IMG/VR virus record: IMGVR_UViG_3300031243_000014
Location: 1 to 22,797 of that record
Reading direction: 5' to 3' (one strand)
Source: a virus
DNA: 22,797 bases
A program made the position numbers and the translations under genes. This document shows positions 14,462 through 19,818 of this stretch, one piece after another (positions within the stretch are counted from its first letter, which is position 1; every line of letters starts with the position of its first letter). Below the pieces are notes generated by a model. It saw only the letters and a program-made list of their open reading frames with translations, made no database searches and was not told where the DNA came from.

Positions 14462-15285
14462 TGGGATTCTTACCACTCGCACTACTTGCATCTACCGTTG
14501 TAAACAAATCTGGGCAGCAGGCTTTTACTTCGGCAGGCTCGCACACTTTCACAGTTCCTTTTGGGGTGACTTCTATCTCAGTAGTGTGTGTTGGCGGAGG
14601 GGCAGCAGGCACTCAAGACAACGGTACTGGAGGCGGCGGAGCTTTATCTTATGGTAATAACATCAGCGTCAACGGTGGCCAAGAAATTTTGTTGTTTGTA
14701 GGTAGTGGCGGAGTTCCTGCAAGTCGAAACGGTAGCGCAAGCTGGTTTAGCTCTGCTGGCTTTTTACAAGCGGGTGGCGGGAACGGCGGTTATACCTACA
14801 ATGGTGGCTCTGGTGGTTCTGGAAGCGGTACTGCTAGGTCTGGCGGTGGCTCTGGTGGCCCCGGTGCAAGCAACGCAAACAGATATGACTATATGGGTGG
14901 CGGTGGAGCTGGTGGTTACTCAGGGGCAGGCGGTGGAGGCAGAAATGCCTACCTTAGCATTGGTGGGTATCCAGGTACTGGCGGTGGCGGTGGCGGTGGC
15001 GGTACACTTTCTGGTGGCGGTGGTGTTGGCTTACTTGGTGAAGGTGCTAACGGCTCGGCGGGTACAGGAAACGATAACAGTCCCGGTGGCGGTGGCTCTG
15101 GTGGAAGTTCAGGAAGTGGTGGCAATTTTACGACTCCCGGTCCGGGTGGAGCTTACGGCGGAGCTGGCGGCGGCGGTGCAACTGGTTCTGCAAGCAATAA
15201 CGGCAGTGACGGAGCTGGCGGAGCGGTCAGAATAATCTGGGGCCGAGGTAGAGCCTTCCCATCCACAAACACAGGGAATGTATAA
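14461..15285 (+). CDS. Glycine-rich tail adhesin (module 2)
   Basis: A 274-residue protein, second glycine-rich adhesin of the window. An N-terminal segment of about 30 residues is followed by strand-forming HTFTVPFGVTSISVVCVGGG, then long glycine/serine tracts (GGGGALSYG, GGGGAGGYSGAGGGG, GGGGGGGGTLSGGGG) and the closing GGAVRIIWGRGRAFPSTNTGN, an end known from glycine-rich fibre proteins of aquatic phages. It is paired with its own fibre gene, as in module 1, but has no KIGG-WK repeats. I infer receptor binding. A frame shifted by one (14705-15235) is a Val/Ala-rich shadow, not a gene. Confidence 0.78.
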   Translation: MGFLPLALLASTVVNKSGQQAFTSAGSHTFTVPFGVTSISVVCVGGGAAGTQDNGTGGGGALSYGNNISVNGGQEILLFVGSGGVPASRNGSASWFSSAGFLQAGGGNGGYTYNGGSGGSGSGTARSGGGSGGPGASNANRYDYMGGGGAGGYSGAGGGGRNAYLSIGGYPGTGGGGGGGGTLSGGGGVGLLGEGANGSAGTGNDNSPGGGGSGGSSGSGGNFTTPGPGGAYGGAGGGGATGSASNNGSDGAGGAVRIIWGRGRAFPSTNTGNV

Positions 15286-15287
15286 CA

Positions 15288-15533
15288 ATGGCTGAAGAAG
15301 GAACATCCGTACGCATCACTAACGTGCAGGTTTATGAAAAGCTTATGGAAGTGAACGAAAATCAAATCGAGATGTTTGCCGAGCTTCGTGGCTTGAAGTA
15401 TCTCCCTGAAAAGGTTGCCAATATGGAAACTCGTTTAGCAAAGGTTGAGCTTATCGCTCGCCTTGTTTACGGCGTCTACGGCGCAACACTTGGAGCAGTG
15501 GCAGTCGGGTTAGTAAGCTTACTCAATGGGTAA
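15288..15533 (+). CDS. XhlA-like membrane-anchored protein of the lysis cassette
   Basis: An 81-residue protein. Residues 10-55 are charged and helical with heptad-like spacing (VYEKLMEVNENQIEMFAEL, PEKVANMETRLAKVELIA). Residues 56-79 form one membrane helix (ARLVYGVYGATLGAVAVGLVSLL). A coiled coil followed by a C-terminal membrane anchor is the XhlA/hemolysin-enhancer layout, in which the protein helps endolysin release next to a holin. It starts 2 bases after the adhesin gene and precedes the peptidase gene, which supports a lysis role. The ribosome site is weak. Confidence 0.65.
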   Translation: MAEEGTSVRITNVQVYEKLMEVNENQIEMFAELRGLKYLPEKVANMETRLAKVELIARLVYGVYGATLGAVAVGLVSLLNG

Positions 15534-15557
15534 GAAATACAAGCCAAGGAAATCAAA

Positions 15558-16142
15558 GTGAGACGCTTTTCTGACAGGACTGCTGATTGGCGGCTAGTCT
15601 ACGACGCTAAATACATAACCTCCCACTATGGCGAGATGAGCAACTTTCGCAAAGCAAACCGTATGCAACCGCACTCCGGCACTGACTGGGCAAGACCACT
15701 TGGCACACGCATTCCTGCAATCGCCAAGGGTACAATTCGGTTGATTCAGTACTCAGAGGTTCTTGGTTGGGTTGTCGTGCAGACAGCTATGGATAAAGAC
15801 GGCGTTGTCTGGCATCTCGGATACTGCCACATGGATTCTAAGCCGGGCTACCGAGTCGGACAGAAGCTACGCAAAGGTCAGACCGTAGGAGTTCTTGGTA
15901 ACAGTGGGGTTAGTTCAGGGCCTCACGTCCACGTCACAGCCTCGAGAACGCTCAAAGGCGTGTTCGGTGTAACGTCTGACAAGGTTGACGTTTACAAGCT
16001 AATTCTTGCCAATGTAAAGAAGCCCGTAAAAAGACCGGCTCCTCCAATGGTTGCTCCGGTAGCAAAGAAAAAGACAGCTCCTAAGCCCGTACCCGGTGGG
16101 AATAAGCGCGGCAGGTTCTGGCACTTGTTCGGTGGTAAGTAA
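15558..16142 (+). CDS. M23-family endopeptidase (endolysin)
   Basis: A 194-residue protein from GTG 15558, with AAGGA 7 bases upstream. It carries the zinc-site motifs of M23/LasA-type peptidases: His39 and Asp43 in HSGTD, His91 in YCHMD and His123-Val-His125 in GPHVHV. The fold segments GTRIPAIAKGTI and VGQKLRKGQTVGVLGNSG are typical. Such enzymes cut peptide cross-links of peptidoglycan, either for lysis or, if packaged, for entry. The position between membrane proteins favours lysis. There is no signal peptide, so it depends on holins. The last 45 residues are Lys/Pro-rich (KKPVKRPAPP, KKKTAPKP) and may bind the wall or link to it. The stop overlaps the next ATG. Confidence 0.87.
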   Translation: MRRFSDRTADWRLVYDAKYITSHYGEMSNFRKANRMQPHSGTDWARPLGTRIPAIAKGTIRLIQYSEVLGWVVVQTAMDKDGVVWHLGYCHMDSKPGYRVGQKLRKGQTVGVLGNSGVSSGPHVHVTASRTLKGVFGVTSDKVDVYKLILANVKKPVKRPAPPMVAPVAKKKTAPKPVPGGNKRGRFWHLFGGK

Positions 16143-16447
16143 TGAGCGCAATCGGCAAAAACATAAGCAAGCTGGTAGACGGTGCGTTCCTGCTAAAAGA
16201 CGAGCCTGAATCTAAGGTCGGAGCAAGCTGGAAATTTAGGCGGAAAATAATCTTCGGCTCTTACCGCTTAGGTTTTGGAATGATTGTCTTCGGCGCTTTG
16301 ACATTCCTAGTTGACCAGTGGGGTGTCGGAGTGACTTTGATAACTGGCGGCGTATCGCTTATCTCAATCATCACAACGGCGTACACTGTAAGTGCATCGT
16401 GGCAAGACGGAAAAAACAATCAAGATTGGACTAATGGAGATGTTTAG
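16142..16447 (+). CDS. Holin-like membrane protein, two helices
   Basis: A 101-residue protein with a soluble, charged first 38 residues (including KDEPESKVGASWKFRRK), then two membrane helices at about residues 40-60 (FGSYRLGFGMIVFGALTFLV) and 65-85 (GVTLITGGVSLISIITTAYTV), and a short hydrophilic tail. Its ATG overlaps the peptidase stop by one base, and its own stop lies inside the next holin gene. Similar two-helix proteins are found beside endolysins of actinophages. Whether it is a holin, antiholin or pinholin cannot be told. Confidence 0.65.
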   Translation: MSAIGKNISKLVDGAFLLKDEPESKVGASWKFRRKIIFGSYRLGFGMIVFGALTFLVDQWGVGVTLITGGVSLISIITTAYTVSASWQDGKNNQDWTNGDV

Positions 16448-16625
16448 TTTAGAATTCTGGCAGTTTGCCGGAGAACGTGCAATAAAGACCTTTGCTCAGG
16501 CAGGCGTCGCTTTCTTAGGCGGCGGAACTGTAGGTCTGTTTAGTGTTGACTGGGTAGGCTTCTTCAGCATTGCCGCTGGCTCTGCCTTGCTGTCAATACT
16601 TACCTCAATTATTACAAAGAAGTAG
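16434..16625 (+). CDS. r1t-type holin
   Basis: A 63-residue protein from ATG 16434 (or 61 from ATG 16440), overlapping the previous gene in another frame. It reads EFWQFAGERAIKTFAQAGVAFLGGG, then GLFSVDWVGFFSIAAGSALLSILTSIITKK, which matches the actinophage r1t-like holin pattern: F-W--AGERA-KTFAQ, one helix, a VDW turn, a second helix ending LTS. Holins open the cytoplasmic membrane to release the peptidase. The gene ends the rightward late region, and its last 14 bases overlap the 3' end of a convergent WhiB gene. Confidence 0.88.
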   Translation: MEMFSLEFWQFAGERAIKTFAQAGVAFLGGGTVGLFSVDWVGFFSIAAGSALLSILTSIITKK

Positions 16626-16884
16626 CGCTTAGCTTTTTTCTCATTCGGTTGCGCTCTCTTGTGTTCACGCCACCCCAGATACCGTGCTGCTCGTTATTTA
16701 TTAGTGCAAACTCCAAGCAGAGCATCTGTACCGGGCAGTGACCACAAAGCTTTGCAGCAGCGCTTCTTACGCCACCGTTGGCACCTTCTGGGAACCATGC
16801 GTCTGGGTCTGATTCCTGACACGCTGGTGCGCCTGTTTCTTTTATGCCGTCGGCTAGGGCTGTGTGCGCTTGTTCTGAGTTCAT
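16612..16884 (-). CDS. WhiB-family iron-sulfur transcription factor, full length
   Basis: A 90-residue protein with the four Cys ligands of the WhiB [4Fe-4S] cluster: Cys22, Cys47, Cys50 and Cys56 (C-x24-C-x2-C-x5-C). DPDAWFPE, typical of the family, precedes the pair. GIWGG (about residues 68-72) and a basic end, RERNRMRKK, complete the family layout. WhiB proteins bind the primary sigma factor and redirect transcription. Phage copies (for example in phage TM4) can interfere with host WhiB proteins and block septation or superinfection. The promoter candidate ends 6 bases before the ATG and no ribosome site is visible, suggesting a leaderless mRNA. It converges with the holin gene. Confidence 0.93.
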   Translation of the reverse strand: MNSEQAHTALADGIKETGAPACQESDPDAWFPEGANGGVRSAAAKLCGHCPVQMLCLEFALINNEQHGIWGGVNTRERNRMRKKLSATSL

Positions 16885-16890
16885 GGTGAA

Positions 16891-16919
16891 ACACTACTCA
16901 GCAGAGTGCAATAAAGCAA
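16891..16919 (-). promoter_or_regulatory. Promoter candidate of the first WhiB gene, leaderless
   Basis: Read on the minus strand, TTGCTT (16914-16919) and TAGTGT (16891-16896) are 17 bases apart. The -10 ends 6 bases before the ATG, so transcription should start at or near the A of the start codon (16884). Confidence 0.6.
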
Positions 16920-16930
16920 GCTGGAAAGCG

Positions 16931-16939
16931 TGCTAGCAT
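16931..16939 (+). promoter_or_regulatory. Extended -10 promoter candidate for the tRNA-like gene
   Basis: TGCTAGCAT is an extended -10 (TGN-TAGCAT) ending 11 bases before the tRNA-like gene. It is divergent from, and adjacent to, the promoter of the first WhiB gene. Confidence 0.45.
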
Positions 16940-16950
16940 TGTAAGCACAA

Positions 16951-17021
16951 GGCCGCATAGTCCAATGGTAGAGACAGCCCCAATACGGGTTGAAGTCTAG
17001 GTTCGATTCCTAGTGCGACCC
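16951..17021 (+). tRNA. tRNA-like gene with 6-nt anticodon loop, identity unclear
   Basis: The acceptor arms GGCCGCA (16951-16957) and TGCGACC (17014-17020) pair in six of seven positions, with a C-A mismatch at the third. The D arm has GTC/GAC (16960-16962, 16973-16975) around AATGGTAG. The T arm is perfect: CTAGG, TTCGATT, CCTAG (16997-17013). The variable loop is GAAGT. The anticodon stem AGCCC (16976-16980) pairs with GGGTT (16987-16991) with one G-T pair, but it encloses only CAATAC, six bases with no U at the position before the anticodon. At 71 bases it is short. CCA is not encoded. It may be a degenerate tRNA, a decoy or an atypical functional tRNA; amino acid identity cannot be assigned. 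Confidence 0.65.
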
Positions 17022-17038
17022 CTAAGCAAGGTATTAAC

Positions 17039-17076
17039 ACCGCACTGTCTTTTGAGCAATCAGGAGGTGGTGCGGT
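17039..17076. terminator. Weak hairpin between the tRNA-like gene and the second WhiB gene
   Basis: ACCGCAC (17039-17045) can pair with GTGCGGT (17070-17076) over a 24-nt loop, followed on the plus strand by TGTCTTT. It could end the tRNA-like transcript. The long loop and poor T-run make this uncertain. Confidence 0.3.
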
Positions 17077-17085
17077 TGTCTTTAA

Positions 17086-17343
17086 CTATCTTTCGTCTGC
17101 CGATGTGCCGCCCCACACGCCGTGCCTCTGGTCAGTCTCGACAGCAAACTCAAAGCACTCGTTGATAATCGGGCATGAATGACACAAAGCCTTTGCAGCC
17201 TTAGTTGCTGCGGCTCGCAATTCAGTCGTGTCTAAATCTTCCGGAAAGAACAAAGCCGGAACTCTTTCGCAAGGAACGCCACCTTCTTGGTGAATGCTTG
17301 ATAACAGTTTAATATACCTACTTGTAATCTGTCCGTTGCTCAT
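17086..17343 (-). CDS. Second WhiB-family protein, short C terminus
   Basis: An 85-residue protein from ATG 17343 with ligands Cys25, Cys54, Cys57 and Cys63 (C-x28-C-x2-C-x5-C) and the GVWGG turn at residues 75-79. It ends only six residues later (TSADER, TAG, then another stop in frame). The basic tail that follows the turn in DNA-contacting WhiB proteins, present in the neighbour as RERNRMRKK, is therefore missing. The N terminus differs fully from the other copy, so the two are not a recent duplication. It could bind the sigma factor without normal DNA contact. The frame is open further upstream to 17619, but that would overlap the exonuclease gene and the WhiB homology begins at 17343. 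Confidence 0.9.
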   Translation of the reverse strand: MSNGQITSRYIKLLSSIHQEGGVPCERVPALFFPEDLDTTELRAAATKAAKALCHSCPIINECFEFAVETDQRHGVWGGTSADER

Positions 17344-17353
17344 AGTAATCTTC

Positions 17354-17362
17354 ACAATACCA
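17354..17362 (-). promoter_or_regulatory. Extended -10 candidate of the second WhiB gene
   Basis: On the minus strand TGGTATTGT fits TGN-TANNNT and ends 10 bases before the ATG, giving an expected leader of only about 3-5 bases. No clear -35 or ribosome site is present. Confidence 0.45.
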
Positions 17363-17378
17363 ACAAAAGGAGATAAAT

Positions 17379-18257
17379 ATGGAATTGTACGCACCGGAAA
17401 CGCTGAACGGAGCAAAGCTACTTGGCATATACCCTCCGGGAAGCCCTGAGTGGCACGCTGCGCGGTCTTTAGGCATCGGGGGTAGTGAAGTAGGCACCAT
17501 ACTAGGTTTGAACCCGTGGGAGAGCGCCTACGCCTTGTGGGCAAAGAAGCTAAACCTAATACCGTCAGAGATAAAAGAGAACTGGGCAATTCGGTTCGGT
17601 AAAGCTTTTGAAGCGCCAATCCTTATGCTCTGGGCCGAGGAATACCCGGAGTGGGAAGTCTTTGAGACTGGCACATACGAAGATGAGCATTGCTCTTACC
17701 GACGCGCTAACCCTGACGCGATTGCTAAGCACCGGGTAACTGGCGAGCTAATGGTTATTGAAGTCAAGACCGCTAGGACAACTTGGGATGATGTGCCTAG
17801 GGCTTACTTAGCTCAGGTGCAGCACTACATGGGAGTTACAAAGATAAAGAAGGGCATCATCGTTGCAGTTGCAGGAATGACTTGGAACGAATACGACGTG
17901 CCTTACAACCAAGACATAATAGACGTGCAGAACACTGCCCTTGAGCGATTCTGGAATTCAGTCAAGACTGAGACAAAGCCTAACTGGGATGGCTCAGAAG
18001 CCACTTACAACGCTGTCAGATACATGAACCCTGACCTTGAGGGCGTAGAAGTCGAGCTAGGACCTCTTGGCGAAGAACTCTATCGCGCTCAGATAGCAGC
18101 CGACGAGGGTTACAAGTACCTAATGTTGCTCAAATCAAGGACCTTAGATACTATGGGTTCTGCAAAGTGGGGAGTGGTAAACACTGTCCGGGTAGCATCA
18201 CGACAACTCAGAGCCGGGTCCCCGTCTTTGATAGTAAACAAGAAAGCAAACTTATGA
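17379..18257 (+). CDS. YqaJ-type recombination exonuclease
   Basis: A 292-residue protein of the YqaJ/lambda-exonuclease fold, which degrades one strand of duplex ends to expose single strands for annealing. Seen motifs are GIGGSEVGTILGLNPWESAYALW (residues 32-54), the FGKAFEAPI helix with Glu78, the active-site Asp113 in RRANPDA, the Glu128-x-Lys130 pair in VIEVKTAR, and the AYLAQVQHYMGV helix. AAAGGAG lies 7 bases before the ATG. It starts the rightward early operon and its stop overlaps the next start (ATGA). An ERF-like annealing protein is coded one gene later, which completes a phage exonuclease-annealase pair. Confidence 0.93.
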   Translation: MELYAPETLNGAKLLGIYPPGSPEWHAARSLGIGGSEVGTILGLNPWESAYALWAKKLNLIPSEIKENWAIRFGKAFEAPILMLWAEEYPEWEVFETGTYEDEHCSYRRANPDAIAKHRVTGELMVIEVKTARTTWDDVPRAYLAQVQHYMGVTKIKKGIIVAVAGMTWNEYDVPYNQDIIDVQNTALERFWNSVKTETKPNWDGSEATYNAVRYMNPDLEGVEVELGPLGEELYRAQIAADEGYKYLMLLKSRTLDTMGSAKWGVVNTVRVASRQLRAGSPSLIVNKKANL

Positions 18258-18478
18258 GTGAAGAAAGAGAATCAGAGCCTCTAGAGATAGGGCTTGGCAG
18301 CTACGTGGGACTCCGTAAAGGAGACACGTTAATTACCGGACTGATAAACGGCATGAAGCTGGCAGACGGAATCCTAGAGCGCATCTCGCTTGAAGAAATA
18401 GACCTGTGGTTCTACATGGACGCAGGTTGGGGATTTATAAAAACCGACGAAGAAACAGAGGATGAAGATGAAGTTTGA
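18254..18478 (+). CDS. Acidic 74-residue protein, unknown function
   Basis: Read from ATG 18254, which overlaps the exonuclease stop as ATGA. The product is strongly acidic at both ends (SEERESEPLE; TDEETEDEDEV) with a hydrophobic centre (YVGLRKGDTLITGLINGMK, then LEEIDLWFYMDAGWGFI). No Cys, no membrane helix and no family that I recognise. Its position between exonuclease and annealing protein suggests a small accessory of recombination or a DNA-mimic-like regulator (speculation based on charge only). A longer upstream frame to 18167 overlaps the exonuclease and is unlikely. Confidence 0.7.
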   Translation: MSEERESEPLEIGLGSYVGLRKGDTLITGLINGMKLADGILERISLEEIDLWFYMDAGWGFIKTDEETEDEDEV

Positions 18479-19094
18479 TTTAAGCAAGTACAGCACAGTC
18501 GCAGAAAGACTGGCTAAGTTTCACGCAGACCACGAAGATGGGCGAATCGTCACCCAGTGGATAAACGCAAACGAGTATGATTCTTGGGACGCAAAAGACC
18601 CTAACGTAAAGCGAATCTGGGTTATCAAGACGTCTCTGTACCTAACTGCTGGCGACCAAGCCAACAACCTACCTAAAGCCACTGGACACGCATTTGAAAT
18701 AGACGGTGGACCGGGTGCAAACCAGACCTCCGCCATGGAAAACTCAGAATCGTCAAGTCTTGGGCGAGCGCTAATGGTGATGGGTTACAGCATGAATAAA
18801 GACTTAAACACCTTGGCATCTAGGGAAGAAATGGAAAAGGTGCAGCGTGGAGTGGGCAGTGTCAAAACATTCACAGACTACCCTAAGCCAAGTTTAAGAG
18901 ACTATGAAGCAGAGGCATCTAAACTTACAGATGTAGACGGATTACGCTGGCTATACGCTCAAGCAAAGGGCGAAGGCGCGACTACCGATGTATTAGAGAG
19001 GCTGGCTGAACGTGCAAAATCTTTCAGTGCTGAAGGCGAAGATTCGGGAAACCGAGGAAGCGTATCACCTAGCAAGAAAGCTGGGGCGGCATGA
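18468..19094 (+). CDS. ERF-like single-strand annealing protein
   Basis: A 208-residue protein from ATG 18468, which has GAGG 6 bases upstream; ATG 18462, in frame, would add two residues but touches the GAGG. It starts KFDLSKYSTVAERLAKFHADH, continues through IWVIKTSLYLTAGDQANNLPKATGHAFE, and carries AMENSESSSLGRALMVMGY (about residues 86-104), close to the N-E-T-S-A-x-G-R-A-L-x-x-x-G-Y box of ERF-type recombinases. Such proteins pair complementary single strands made by an exonuclease, here the YqaJ-type enzyme coded upstream. The C-terminal third is charged and variable. ERF membership is inferred from the box and context. Confidence 0.72.
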   Translation: MKFDLSKYSTVAERLAKFHADHEDGRIVTQWINANEYDSWDAKDPNVKRIWVIKTSLYLTAGDQANNLPKATGHAFEIDGGPGANQTSAMENSESSSLGRALMVMGYSMNKDLNTLASREEMEKVQRGVGSVKTFTDYPKPSLRDYEAEASKLTDVDGLRWLYAQAKGEGATTDVLERLAERAKSFSAEGEDSGNRGSVSPSKKAGAA

Positions 19095-19209
19095 GCTGGC
19101 TAAGTTCTGGAACAATGAAGTCATTCATTATTTGTTGGTGCTAAGTGCTGCACTCAGAGATAATAAAGGAGATAGCGGACCTGACGGCGGAGAACCGCCG
19201 GGGGTCTGA
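19012..19209 (+). CDS. Small helical protein overlapping the annealing-protein gene
   Basis: A 65-residue frame from GTG 19012 (GTG 19027 is a second choice) overlapping the end of the annealing protein gene by 83 bases in another frame. The first 45 residues read as a good amphipathic helical region (AKIRETEEAYHLARKLGRHELAKFW, then VIHYLLVLSAAL). The end is Gly/Pro/Asp-rich. No convincing ribosome site. It also overlaps the next frame (19145) by 65 bases. Function unknown. I keep it because the helix composition looks protein-like across the whole non-overlapping part and no other frame fills 19095-19144. Confidence 0.5.
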   Translation: MQNLSVLKAKIRETEEAYHLARKLGRHELAKFWNNEVIHYLLVLSAALRDNKGDSGPDGGEPPGV

Positions 19210-19471
19210 GGCTCTATACGAATGCGAAGTCGAATTAGCGATAGCAGAAAACACGCTAGACCTAATCGAACAGAAGGCGTTTATACGTGCTGAAGGCACT
19301 GTGGCGGATAGAACTGCCCTTTCACGCCTTGAAGCCGCTGACGCACGCTTACAGCGCGATTTACGCAAGGCTGAGGCGAACCGAGTCCGTGTAAAGATTC
19401 GGTCATTGGAAAGCGCACTGATGGCTACAGCCACTCAAGCCAAACTAATGCAAGCTGAAACGCGACTGTGA
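19145..19471 (+). CDS. Coiled-coil protein of the recombination region
   Basis: A 108-residue, almost wholly helical protein read from GTG 19145. It is Ala/Glu/Arg-rich with long heptad-like runs: IIKEIADLTAENRRGSEAL, ELAIAENTLDLIEQKAFI, ADARLQRDLRKAEANRVRVK, KIRSLESALMA. It includes AFIRAEGTVADR, similar to the RA--AEG---DR segment of small coiled-coil proteins often coded beside recombination genes in actinophages. No function has been shown to my knowledge. Its stop overlaps the GTG of the HNH gene as GTGA, so translation is coupled. The ribosome site is weak. Confidence 0.72.
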   Translation: MLHSEIIKEIADLTAENRRGSEALYECEVELAIAENTLDLIEQKAFIRAEGTVADRTALSRLEAADARLQRDLRKAEANRVRVKIRSLESALMATATQAKLMQAETRL

Positions 19472-19806
19472 AAGCCGCAGAAACGCGCAAGCTACGCGCT
19501 CGCGACCTGTGGTGCTGGCACTGCGGCGAATCTAACGACCTTGTACCGCACCATGTCCAGAACAGAGGCATGGGCGGCTCTAAAATCGCAGACAACCTAC
19601 AGAACGTCATTCTCATCTGCTCTGAGTACAACTTGCGCATGGAAAGCGACGCTAACGTGGCTGCTGAGGCAAGGGACTTCGGACACAAAGCCTCTAAGTT
19701 CTCTGCACCCGGCCATCCGATACTTGACTACACACGTCGTATCTGGTACTCACTTGACAAGCAAGGCGGCAAGCACGAAACTGAGCCTCCTAGCTACCTA
19801 ATCTAA
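19468..19806 (+). CDS. HNH-type nuclease-like protein
   Basis: A 112-residue protein from GTG 19468 overlapping the previous stop. The first half holds the HNH/zinc layout: CWHCGES (Cys-x2-Cys near residue 16), VPHHVQNRGMGGSKIADNLQNVILICSEYN (His pair, Asn, then Cys), and RMESDA. In actinophages this pattern (HH--NRGMGGS---N-I-LCS--N---ESD) is regularly called HNH endonuclease. The second half is charged and ends TEPPSYLI. The third His of the canonical motif is replaced by Tyr-Asn (SEYN), so catalytic activity is uncertain. A role in recombination or DNA processing fits the operon. Confidence 0.75.
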   Translation: MKAAETRKLRARDLWCWHCGESNDLVPHHVQNRGMGGSKIADNLQNVILICSEYNLRMESDANVAAEARDFGHKASKFSAPGHPILDYTRRIWYSLDKQGGKHETEPPSYLI

Positions 19807-19818
19807 GAAAGGAACCTG

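Noticed and set aside
14705-15235. 176-residue Val/Ala-rich frame overlapping the second glycine-rich gene
   Set aside because: It is the shifted frame of GGTGGC-type repeats and has no independent start signal or family likeness.
15526-15561. 11-codon basic mini-frame before the peptidase (MGKKYKPRKSK), stop overlapping the GTG
   Set aside because: Too short to judge. It may only serve to couple translation or be chance, so it is not listed as a gene.
16618-16640. Bidirectional terminator between the holin and first WhiB genes
   Set aside because: There is a T6 run (16633-16638), but the only stem before it (AGC/GCT) is 3 bp, too weak to call.
16951-17021. tRNA-like gene as an integration (att) site
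   Set aside because: No integrase gene and no repeat of the tRNA end elsewhere in the window; a phage-borne tRNA alone does not show an att site.
17344-17619. N-terminal extension of the second WhiB gene
   Set aside because: It would overlap the exonuclease gene and its composition (Arg/Leu/Ser mix) is unlike a WhiB N terminus; homology and promoter fit the ATG at 17343.
19091-19144. 17-codon frame starting in the ATGA overlap after the annealing protein
   Set aside because: Very short, hydrophobic and Cys/Trp-rich with no support; the frame from 19012 covers the same bases better.
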